A stretch of DNA of 22,159 nt from Phallusia fumigata (Eukaryota; Chordata; Ascidiacea; Phlebobranchia; Ascidiidae): assembly GCA_008931825.1 (NCBI GenBank), contig QXVZ01014009.1, forward strand, positions 1 to 22,159, written 5' to 3'. The notes beneath the pieces were generated by a model. It did no database searches, was not told the DNA's origin, and was given only the letters and a program-made list of their open reading frames with translations. Below are positions 1 through 8,588 of the stretch, in pieces; within the stretch, counting starts at the first letter, position 1; every line of letters begins with the position of its first letter. A program made the translations under genes and the position numbers.

Positions 1-1458
1 GGGTATGTATGGGTGTACCCTGTAAATACGTGTAAAACACCCAATAAAAAAAGAATGTCCTCGAAATTTCCGGAATAAGTTATTAAGAGAAAATTACCTA
101 TCCTTGTAACAATTTTCACACAAAACTGCTGACACTAGCCGCAATGTTAAAAATCTGTATTATATCCCATTCTGTAACATTAAAATAATCATGATTTCCA
201 ACCGCACGCTTATAGCATATTGATAACCCCAAGAATTCTGAACACAGAATGGCTTTAGCCTTCGGTGTTTTAAATCTGCTTGAGGTGAGCTGTTTTGCAG
301 GTTGGCACTTCCAAAGGCGTGCGCTAAGCACGGTTTAATTGACGCTCCTACATAACTGACAGGTGAAGACCATGTAATCGGTTTTATCCTGCACATGTTC
401 GTCACACTTATTTGTCTCGCCTTTGTCGTGCAGAGGATCACAGTTAATACTTTCCAGAAATCTGGTGTGACCATACCCAGATTTGTCTTGCGTATGGAAT
501 TTGTTCTCAATGTCACGTCTCGCCTATGTCTTGTACTAACAAATGCGCAAAGTTGCTTAGAAAACGATTTGACTAGGTATAAACATGTGTAATCATGTGA
601 GTAAACAGCGTTATTTTCGACGCGGATTAATTTTGACACAAGTTTAAGATTACACCATCACCACTTTAACCTCTTTGCGACGTTAAAATGGTGTTTGCTG
701 GAGTAAAACATTTTTGTTTTTGTTTTCAAGTTTTGTACCACCAATCTCTCGATAAGAAATGAACAAAACATGAGAAAGTTATCGAAGCTAACGATTGTGT
801 AAAATGCCAAAGCAGCATAACTTTCCCATGTAATTACCTGTTAGAAACAAGTTGAAACATACGAGTTGATTTTAGACTAACATAGTGCAAATATGACAAT
901 CAGAGAAACAGCAAAATATGAACGAAATACCTGGTTTTTAAATAGTTTTAAGTTGGGAGTTTTAGTCAATTTTATGGTTCCTACTACATTTTCATGTCGA
1001 CTGTGGTCAAGACTCCGGATAGTTTGTTTTCACTTCAAAAAAACTTTAGTTACACGAAAACAATAAATCAAAACGGCAACGTGTCGTTTCAGGCAAACGA
1101 CCGAAATACATCAAATGCGTCTTCACATCATCAGACGGAAAAGAACACGACAGCACCCTCTTGTATTCTGGATGCTGGGGATTAGCACGACACTTAAACT
1201 ATACTGGAGACTTGATGGGGGTATATAATTACTACAAACATATAGAGTTTTTTAATGTTTAAGTATTGTTTTATCACTGGTTATATACTGCATCCGTTTG
1301 CTGTTGCGAGGCTAAACAGGTTGATAAAAACCCAAACAAAAAAGGGGCAAGGGGGCAAACGAAAAATATGTTGCCCCTCCCCCAAACTTGCATGGCATAT
1401 GCGCCAGGGCTGCAATATCGCATTTAAGGCTCAAGATATTTGTCTTATATCAGGTCAG

Positions 1459-1500
1459 TGGTTTTCAAATCGACTTAGGGAGGGTCGCGAACATCCTTCT
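1459..1500 (+). repeat. Possible solo hAT-type transposon end
   Basis: The sequence CAGTGGTTTTCAAATCG followed by a GGGTCGCGAAC stretch resembles the terminal inverted repeat and subterminal region of Charlie-like hAT elements (family ends of the type CAGTGGTTCTCAAA with GGGTCGCG just inside). I could not find a matching opposite end or a target-site duplication nearby, so this is at best a decayed or truncated end. Confidence 0.25.
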
Positions 1501-1511
1501 CAGTCGCTGCC

Positions 1512-1525
1512 TAATCACGTGATTA
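1512..1525. repeat. 14-bp perfect palindrome containing an E-box (CACGTG)
   Basis: TAATCACGTGATTA reads identically on both strands and is centred on the bHLH-ZIP E-box CACGTG. It lies about 190 bp upstream of the last DHCR7 exon. In animals CACGTG is bound by Myc/Max, USF and MITF/TFE-type factors; whether it is used here cannot be seen from sequence. Confidence 0.35.
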
Positions 1526-1610
1526 ATATGTTGTGAATGAACGTTTTACGCGCAACGTTGATTCCGCCCTTTGAGGAATCACCCCGCGACGCTGCTTTGT
1601 GATATCACGA

Positions 1611-1638
1611 GAGTAACACGAACGTGATCGTGTTACTC
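1611..1638. repeat. Perfect 10-bp stem hairpin in DHCR7 intron
   Basis: GAGTAACACG at 1611-1620 is the exact reverse complement of CGTGTTACTC at 1629-1638, with an 8-nt loop. It lies about 80 bp before the acceptor of the last DHCR7 exon. No known RNA family is evident and it may be part of a decayed mobile element. Confidence 0.4.
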
Positions 1639-1716
1639 TGAAAGTCGATTTCATAGCTGTTACTTTATCTAACCCTGCATAATCTAGTTTTGACGAATTT
1701 TCTGTTTATTTTTCAG

Positions 1717-1902
1717 TCACTGGCATACTGTCTGTGCTGTGGAACCGACCACCTTTTGCCCTATTTCTACTTCATTTTCATGCTGATTCTGCTGGTGCAT
1801 CGAGTCTACAGGGACGAGCACCGATGTTCAGCAAAGTATGGAGCTTACTGGGACGAATACACTCGTCGTGTTCCCTATCGTCTTATACCTTTGATTTACT
1901 AG
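1717..1902 (+). CDS. DHCR7: 7-dehydrocholesterol reductase, C-terminal exon (partial)
   Basis: This is the terminal coding exon (61 codons, TAG at 1900-1902) of a sterol reductase of the ERG4/ERG24 family. DHCR7 reduces the C7-C8 double bond of 7-dehydrocholesterol using NADPH in the ER membrane, the last step of cholesterol synthesis. The exon opens with SLAYCLCCG, followed by the [18 protein letters not shown] transmembrane stretch, the [11 protein letters not shown] motif and the C-terminal [10 protein letters not shown]. The RDEHRC..KYG..W..Y...VPYR pattern is the family hallmark. The SLAYCL.CG.(G/D)HLLPYFY start is closer to vertebrate DHCR7 than to lamin B receptor or TM7SF2 as I know them. 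The acceptor TTTTTCAG ends at 1716 and the exon begins in phase 0. Upstream exons are not in the window. TM7SF2/LBR is the alternative, less likely. Confidence 0.9.
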   Translation, partial: SLAYCLCCGTDHLLPYFYFIFMLILLVHRVYRDEHRCSAKYGAYWDEYTRRVPYRLIPLIY

Positions 1903-2168
1903 TATTCCGAAGTTTACCTTCAATGGGGTTTAACCTGTTTGGTATGAAGTGTTTGTGGCTGAAATTTGAATACTAGCTAAATTTTTTGTTGAATCAGTTC
2001 AAATAGAAAATACAATCTACTGTGTTACAATATTTTTTGTGCTACATTTTTAGAACACGTTTGACTTTTGCGATGTTGTCAAAAATGGCTTATCATAGAT
2101 AATTAAGTATTTAATGCTGAGGGGGATTAAAAAAGGAAGTGAATATAACCAACACACAAACATAAAAT

Positions 2169-2174
2169 AATAAA
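2169..2174 (+). promoter_or_regulatory. Candidate DHCR7 poly(A) signal AATAAA
   Basis: The first canonical AATAAA downstream of the DHCR7 stop on the plus strand lies here, about 270 bp into the 3' region, with a TG-containing stretch following. An ATTAAA variant at 2126-2131 is the alternative. Transcript evidence would be needed to choose. Confidence 0.4.
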
Positions 2175-3842
2175 TTGCATGAACGAGCCTGAAACACGGC
2201 GAAGTGTTTATTGCTTGATCGAAGGACGCTTCAACATCGGGTTCTCGGATAAAAAACAAAACAAAATAACACATGGTAGCAAGAGGTACCGTCAGGGTCA
2301 TTATGACAATTTTGTATCACAGACCCCCAAAGCGTATTACTTCCAAACCCAAACTTGTGTGCGTTACCTAAAGATTAGATGTAAAAAATATGAATGAAAG
2401 TATAATTATTAATGCACTGAAATTTGGTTTAAAGGAAGCGTTTCAATTTCAAGCACGATCTCTTGTTGTTTTGGTTTCGGTCCCAACCTTTTTTAAATTT
2501 GTCTGTGAAAGAACTTTTCGAAAATAATAACACTTGATCAATCAAAATGAAAGCAGATAATTTCCAGCGGTTAGTCAGCAAAATGTTGAACCTTTTGTTC
2601 TCGCTTAAACCATTCACATTCGGTTCGGTCTATTACTAAACAAGCACCGCATACTATCAAGTGATTTCTTATCAGAACAGCTCAAGGGCAAAGCAGCAAA
2701 ACACATAGTCAAACCCGTCGGAGCCGGTTGTGTGATTACAGCGCCCTCTAGACGGGCATCAATGTGGTGGGCAAACCAACAACTGGAAAGTATTAACGAA
2801 AAATTTTTGAGGAAAGAAACAAACAAGTCAGTTTTAATTAGAGTGAAGTGTTTAACGAATACGATGCCAAATATTTGGGCCAACGGATTGGATATATTGC
2901 TGATATTTGCTGGAACGGTTTTGAGTAGTTGCAGTTGGTTTTACCGTCGGTAACCAAGAATTTCATTTGGAAGCATGTCACAATTATGCTTATGTTAGTT
3001 TGTTACTGGAAAATGTTGCTGTTAGTCTAGAGACGCAATACATTATGTGTTAAAACGGATTTACATTTACTTGTTTCACACTTTTTTTTACATCTTTGAC
3101 CGGGTAGGCCTTTTATTTCACTTCCATCAACGCACTTAAAATCGCACAACAAACAAACTTACACAGCCACTAACGCGAAATACACGAGACACAACTGGAA
3201 AAAGGCGAAACAACTTGTTGAAGGGAAAGTGCAAGTACACGTTTCGTAAAACCACGAAGTTTTACGATTTTTTGCCTTCAGAAAAATTGATAACGCGAAA
3301 AATGAACAAGTATTATTTCTATGATTGAAAATTAAAACCACGACAGACCAGGCCGCCGCGATAAACAATTTATCAAAAGAAAACGCAAACTTTCGCATAA
3401 AAAGTTAACAAACATTGGATCACAAAACTTCGAAACGCAAAAAACTGTCCAATGTCAATGGATAGAAACGTTGTTATGGAGATTACAAATTTTATTAAAT
3501 AAACGTGACATCTGGTAACACCAGGTTGTGTGTAAGTTACATTCCAGTCTTTTAAGGAGGACTGTTTAAACGAACAAGGCCTGTCAACAAAAGATTTTTG
3601 GATGTTTTTCAATTGCACAAACCAACAGTTTGAACATCGCATTATGTCTTCTTTCATTTCATAAATTCGCTTATCGCGACTATTTAATAAAAATTCTAAA
3701 AGCAACTAAAAAGGACGACACCAAATGGGTGGCGGCGGCAATCTTGTACAGCGCACTGCAAAATAAAACAGATTGTCCACGTTCTGTTACCCGTGTAAGC
3801 AGCCACAAATCATTCGCACATTTATAACCTCGACGAAGGCTG

Positions 3843-3999
3843 CGGGGCGCCAAGTGTAAGACAGAAAGAAACACAATCATTTAACCTCACGGTTCCAATT
3901 TTTACCGAATTATATTTTCTACACGTGTTTAACTAAAAAAGCTTATGCCAAACTTCTGAAAACATTTCCACCACAAAATAAAAAACACTTGGCGCCCCG
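3843..3999. repeat. 157-bp sequence with perfect 15-bp inverted ends (MITE or LTR-like fragment)
   Basis: CGGGGCGCCAAGTGT at 3843-3857 is exactly reverse-complementary to ACACTTGGCGCCCCG at 3985-3999. The GC-rich ends stand out against the AT-rich interior. No convincing target-site duplication is visible (left flank GAAGGCTG, right flank ACTGGAAA). The right arm TGGCGCCCCGACTGG also looks like a tRNA primer-binding site of an LTR element, so a small LTR-type (TRIM) remnant is an alternative. It lies about 130 bp past the PPM1D stop and may be transcribed in its 3' UTR. Confidence 0.5.
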
Positions 4000-4130
4000 A
4001 CTGGAAAACTCTGTACAACGATAAAAAGGCTGTGTTTGAATGTATGAAGGCAGTCCAAAGTGAGTTGAACAGTGATTCTATGTACACAATCACAGTACGA
4101 AAAATGCCATCTGAAAACGCGTTAACGAAC

Positions 4131-7100
4131 CTACAAACTCCGCTTCGCCCCGCGCAAACGTCTTGACCTTGGTTCTGGTGATTTTACCAGGGCGGCACCT
4201 CCTTCGGAACGCGGCCGTTTCTTGATCTTGGGACGCAACGACATTCGTCGCGCTTTATTGTCCCTGGTTGGAGTTCTGGTTGACGACTTTCGTTTTCCCC
4301 ACGATTTTGTGTTCTCAAGAGTCTGTGATCTTGTGACGCGGCTTTCCTTGATCCCGCTACTGCTTGGCTCTTCCACTTTTTCGCCACTTTCCCCTTCTTC
4401 TGTCTTCACTATGACCTCATCACTGACATCACCGTTCGATGACGAAATACTGGCGTCCTGAAGGGGTTCAGTCGGTGGAGGAACTATAACGAATTTGGAC
4501 ATTTGTTAAATAGTCGATTTTATACTTGCTATCACAACTGGCCAGTATATCAAAGCATGTTAAGTAACACCTTGTAATCAGATTTCAATGCACATAAAAA
4601 GTTTTCTAGGTTTACCTGAGGTTTCAACTTCATCTTGCTTGGGCTTGCTTTCTGTTGGAAGTGACACTTTCATTGGTTTGTCTGCAAAAAAAGGAAAAAA
4701 ATTAACACCTAAACTCTGTGGTACAAAGACAAAAACTTTCATTTTAGATGTTCAGTTTGAAATATTTTTAGTACTCCCACAAAGATCAACCTTCAAAGCA
4801 ATTAATAAGTTGGCAAACCACTGGTTGGTATTTGTCACATAAAACCATGATTAAAGATTATTACCTGTTTCCTTTTCTTCAGTAGCTATGGACCCAAACT
4901 CTTCAACATCTGACCCAGTCATTTCACTTCTAATTTTAAAAAAATATGTGAAATAATAAACTGCGAGTGGTTTCAAAACATTGGTAAGATCCTACTTGGC
5001 GCTTGTCCAACTTTCGACGTATGTGCCCTTCCCTTTGCTTGGTTCTATTTTACGTCTTTCAATGATAACAACGATGACACTTGTGTTGTCGGCCCTCATC
5101 ATTCGCATTGCCCATCTGTCCAAGGCCAGTTGAACCAGTTTATGCGCTGGACTTGATATGCTGCCCTATAAAAGTTGTTTTCTTATTTGCTGCCAATCTC
5201 CATGCAAAATTGGGCCTCAGATTAAAAATGAAACCACAAAATACAAAATTCAAACAAACAACAAAATTAAAATACAAGCTTGCATCATAAACAGTAAATT
5301 TGAACATTGCAAAAAACTATTAAAATGACATTTACTGTGTTCTTCCTTTTGTCTTCAATGTCAGCAACAACAGATACACATTCTTGTGGCCGAACCATAT
5401 TCCACAAACCATCACTGGCCAGTACAATAAACTGCTCCTTACTGGGATGTAGGTTGTATGCATAGACATCAGGAACAGGTGATACCTTTACAAAATCAAA
5501 TTTATATGGTATCAGTTGTGAAACTGATGTTAACTGCTCCAGATGTCATAGCAAGGATGTAATTTTTTTATCTAATCCTTCAAAAGGAACCTTTAAGAGT
5601 GTGCTTACAACTGTCCGACAAAACACTTTCAGTTGTCCCACAAACAATCTGTATGTTTTCTTAATGACATATTTAACAACATACAAGCAACACTGACCAC
5701 AAACTCATTTAGCTCTGAATTAAAACTCCACAAATCCCCCAGGGATCTTGCCACTGCCAGGAAAGGAATTTTGTCAAGTTTGGTGCTCCTACGGATTGGT
5801 CCATTATGGGTTAACTTCGGTCTAGCCCACACCACTCGATTCACACCAGACTTATTCATCACACTAAAAAAAAGTAAATAAACTATCTGCATGAAACCAG
5901 GCAACAACTATGTATTCAAAAAATACATACAGCATAATTTGCTTTGTACCTAAATTGACCATTAAAAAATGCAATCACATGTTAAATCTAATTTGCTTTT
6001 GCGCAGAATTTTGCAAAAAAACATCACCATTTAAAAAATCCGAAAATCATTTTAAAAGCTATTTTCTAATGATTTTTGTGAACAAACCATGTTACCATGA
6101 TAACATTTGCTTTAAAATGTAATCTGTCAATCTCATTAAACTGAACATTAGTAAATACAATCACAGTTCGTTATGTAATCAGTTGCTTGTTGTGTCACAT
6201 AAACTGTAAATGAGCAGATCTTTAAAGTGGCGATTTCTTATTACTTTTTTTTAAGCTATAGCAACAAATGCATTTGTAATGATATTCTCTTAAAGTGCCT
6301 TGTTATTTATTACAATTGCCATTTCAAAGACATTCATGTAGCTCAGTTACATGTGACAGTTTATGTAACACAACAAGCAACTGATTACAAATTCGCTATT
6401 TATTACAATCAAAATCATTTGGATCTAAGGTAAATTAATTAAAGGATTCCATTGTATTTGTATGTAACAACCCAAGTTCTGTACTCACCAGCCACCACAT
6501 TTTTCAATTCGCTTCCTTTCTTTTAAAAGTTCCGGCTTGTGATCAATTGTAAGGCCAGAGGCAACATATGATTTGGGTTGTTGACTGGGTTTTTCACATA
6601 TATCACGGCTTCCCATAACAACCATTGAATCACCAACATTTGCAACGTACATTCGATTGCCGCGGATGATCACCAAACTAGCTGTTGTACCTGCGGTACT
6701 TGGATGGCCCAGTGGAGTCTTTGGCCACTCAGCTAAAAACACAAAAGAATTTGTGTGTTTACAAATTGCACAATTACCAGACTTGACTCTCTCAAACTGT
6801 AGAGGTTACATCTTTGGAATTTGGCATTTGTTGCAATACACATTCTGCGTTTTTTCCAGGTAGAATTATTGAAATGTAAAATAATTGTGTACAGTCATCT
6901 AAACTTTTAAATAGTACACCATGGACACTCACGTAATTTGTTCCACATAGCATGGTGGGTTATTACAAAAGCCTCAGAAATAGCCTTTTTCACAGTGCTT
7001 TCATTATTGGAAAAGAATCCCTTCTGAAGTTTGATCGTTTCCAGGAGGTTATCCCTTGCAAAATGGGCAGCATCTTTTCCTCCATGACCATCGAATATAG

Positions 7101-7239
7101 CAAAGGCTGCATATTCAACAACGACTTTACCAGACTTGACTCTCTCGAACTGTACAGAGGTTACATCTTCCATATATTTGCGGCCACCTTGATTGACTTC
7201 AGCAGTGACCCGCAGGTTCCAACAGTTTGTGGGGGCCAT
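4131..7239 (-). CDS. PPM1D: PP2C-family Ser/Thr phosphatase, PPM1D/Wip1 type, complete
   Basis: Exons: 7239-6933, 6732-6489, 5863-5698, 5485-5336, 5165-4996, 4929-4865, 4681-4616, 4483-4131; 506 codons plus TAG, all phases compatible. Human PPM1D is about 605 residues. PPM1D is a Mg/Mn-dependent nuclear phosphatase that switches off ATM, p53, p38 and gamma-H2AX signalling after DNA damage (family knowledge). Metal-binding motifs are intact: GGRKYMED (about 18-25), FDGHGG (49-54), ASDGLWNM (262-269) and RADNTS (313-318). The Wip1-specific basic flap ([20 protein letters not shown] and following IRRST) identifies the subfamily rather than PPM1A/B. Exons 6-8 encode a charged Ser/Glu-rich tail ending in basic clusters such as RPKIKKRPR, a plausible nuclear signal. 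The start ATGGCCCCC has AAA before it. The gene is divergent from RPL7. Confidence 0.92.
6175..6391. repeat. Foldback (long inverted repeat) element in PPM1D intron 2
   Basis: The 33-nt arm at 6175-6207 pairs with the reverse complement of 6356-6388 at 32 of 33 positions (the mismatch is C versus T in GTGT[C/T]ACAT). Similarity continues inward with gaps to about 6240 and 6305 (GAGC, CTTT.AA.TGGC, ATTAC blocks). The flanks TTCGTTAT (6167-6174) and TTCGCTAT (6392-6399) could be an 8-bp target-site duplication with one change, which would suggest a hAT-class miniature element. The transcript would form a long hairpin inside the intron. Confidence 0.65.
6774..6814 (-). repeat. Partial copy of PPM1D exon 1 inside PPM1D intron 1
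   Basis: The 41 nt here match 7127-7169 in exon 1 in the same orientation, apart from one G/A change and a 2-nt deletion (TGTAGAGG versus TGTACAGAGG). The exon copy encodes [14 protein letters not shown]. The intron copy is out of frame because of the deletion and has no obvious own splice sites, so it looks like a short non-coding duplication rather than an alternative exon. Confidence 0.75.
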
Positions 7240-8166
7240 TTTATGTTCTTTTTAAATCAATTAATAGTCCTATTTAAGGTTGGCATGCTGTGATAAACAT
7301 ATATACATCAGTTATGATAAAAAATTAAACTTGGTTGGTCAATCATACACCCATTATTAGAATATCTATTTTTGCGTAAACAGTTGAGACAACCTGGTGA
7401 CGGTAAATATTTTAGTATAGCTACCACTAAGCATATGTAGACTGATGGTACACGCGACGCAAGAGATACAACACAAACATATTCTTTAAATTCTGTTTTT
7501 GGCTATCTTTTAAAACGAAATCCTTTATGTTGAAAACTTCAACTTCAAACGCTGGACTACACTTTGCAAAAAGTACTACGTAGTTTTACTTATTCGCATC
7601 GACATATATAACCACTTAACTTTTAAAACTGCGACAAGTTTGAAAAACAGCGCAGACATTACTAAAAGTTTTCTGTCACACAACGCAAACTTCTTGAGTG
7701 TTTTCCGTTCAATCTCCGACATACAGGTGTTTCTAAGTAAGAATTACTTTTTGGAAGACAGCCTAAATTATTCCACTGCTGTAGTCCTTCACAAACAAAA
7801 AAAATTAAATTTGTTGCTTTGGCGTTGCTGATTGGTTAAAATAGTTGTTTAATTCTTACGTCATAATTACTCAAAAGCATATATTTTGATGAGTCACGAA
7901 GTGCTTTTGTGTGTTTACAGAATCAAGTTGGCCTGAATAATTTTTATTGATACAAAACAATTTTTATGGCATTAGATTTAAATTAAATTTGGTTGTAAGT
8001 TTTAACTTGCTTCACTTGTTTATGTTTTTTTTTAATTTTGATACATTTTGTATGGCAGAAAAAATCCAAAAAAATAATATTTTTTTGTACGTGTACAATA
8101 TTACTGAAACTTACTGTGATGCCAGACTTTGTAAAACTTGTTTTGATGAAAAAACACAGCGCAAAA
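7240..8166. promoter_or_regulatory. Divergent intergenic promoter region between PPM1D and RPL7
   Basis: About 0.9-1.0 kb separates the PPM1D start (minus) from the RPL7 leader (plus). Visible sites include ATTGG at 7831-7835 (CCAAT box on the minus strand), TTACGTCA at 7856-7863 (CRE-like), TGAGTCA at 7890-7896 (AP-1 consensus), the 10-bp palindrome ACTACGTAGT at 7575-7584 and a TATATA-containing run near 7299-7305. The CCAAT, CRE and AP-1 sites lie within 70 bp of each other. Open frames here have no recognisable products. Assignment to one or the other gene is inference. Confidence 0.5.
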
Positions 8167-8494
8167 ATATTTTTGATTAATATCGTCCTCTAGTGGCCAA
8201 AGTGTTTGCGTGATCACTGATTCAATGCTTCTCGGCCTTTTTGGCCTGATCTAAGCAGTATGGTGGAGAGGTACGTAATCAGTCAACATCTTGTCAGTTA
8301 TGCTTGATGAGATGAAGTTACGAAAAGAAAACCATAGCATTTGGATAACTTTAGAACTAGTTGACAACTTATTGTTGCTCTAATGAGTATTTATTAATAT
8401 TTACAGCAAGAAACTTCCCCGGGTTCCGGAGTCTCTTCTTAAGAGGCGTAAGGAATACCAAGCTCTAAAAGCCAAGGAGGCCCAGGCTGCCATT
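8167..8494 (+). other. Assembly duplicate: second allele of RPL7 exon 1, intron 1 and most of exon 2
   Basis: This block aligns without gaps to 8496-8823 (offset 329), separated only by the single N at 8495. I count eight substitutions (8168, 8178, 8204, 8234, 8322, 8385, 8428, 8437). The two that fall in exon 2 are silent (CCG/CCA and CTT/CTC). It ends abruptly mid-exon at the N. This is the signature of two overlapping allelic contig ends that were not merged, not of a real tandem pseudogene. The real locus has one copy; this copy is the one contiguous with the upstream promoter. Confidence 0.9.
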
Positions 8495-8556
8495 NAAATT
8501 TTTGATCAATATCGTCCTCTAGTGGCCAAAGTATTTGCGTGATCACTGATTCAATG

Positions 8557-8588
8557 CTTCTCTGCCTTTTTGGCCTGATCTAAGCAGT
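8557..8588 (+). promoter_or_regulatory. Predicted RPL7 5' leader with 5'-TOP motif and U2-like sequence
   Basis: The leader between a likely initiator C and the ATG at 8589 is about 32 nt. It starts CTTCTC, a terminal oligopyrimidine tract typical of ribosomal protein mRNAs whose translation is mTOR-regulated (family knowledge; the actual cap site is not visible). In the other allele (8228-8259) it reads GCTTCTCGGCCTTTTTGGC, nearly identical to the first stem-loop of U2 snRNA. In this allele G is replaced by T at 8563, weakening the GGCC/GGCC stem. No TATA box is seen about 30 bp upstream, usual for such genes. Confidence 0.55.

Larger units (their letters stand above)
1..1716. other. Probable DHCR7 intron / upstream sequence without recognisable exon
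   Basis: The exon beginning at 1717 has an acceptor with a pyrimidine tract (TTTATTTTTCAG) directly before it, so at least the right part of this stretch is intron of the sterol reductase gene. I looked for the preceding DHCR7 exon on the plus strand and did not see it, so the intron probably runs past the window edge. A 159-codon open frame on the minus strand (639 to 160) has no family I recognise and no splice context, and I do not call it a gene. The stretch also holds a hAT-like end near 1459, a 14-bp palindrome at 1512-1525 and a hairpin at 1611-1638, each listed separately. Confidence 0.55.
1903..4130. other. Convergent intergenic region between DHCR7 and PPM1D
   Basis: Both flanking genes point into this 2.2-kb stretch, so it should contain the two 3' UTRs. 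No open frame here shows a recognisable domain or splice context. It includes a possible small hairpin at 2936-2958 and a short element with 15-bp inverted ends at 3843-3999. No AATAAA on the minus strand (TTTATT on plus) is found closer to the PPM1D stop than 3491-3496, so the PPM1D 3' end cannot be placed confidently. Confidence 0.6.

Noticed and set aside
160-639. 159-codon open frame on the minus strand
   Set aside because: No recognisable domain, no splice signals supporting an exon; probably chance or an old repeat in the presumed DHCR7 intron.
8227-8300. A complete U2 snRNA gene
   Set aside because: Only about the first 35 bases resemble U2; the branch-recognition region, Sm site and later stems are absent and the sequence runs into RPL7 coding sequence.
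8167-8494. Tandem RPL7 pseudogene
   Set aside because: Ends exactly at the N, differences are allelic in level and silent in coding bases; an assembly duplicate explains it better.
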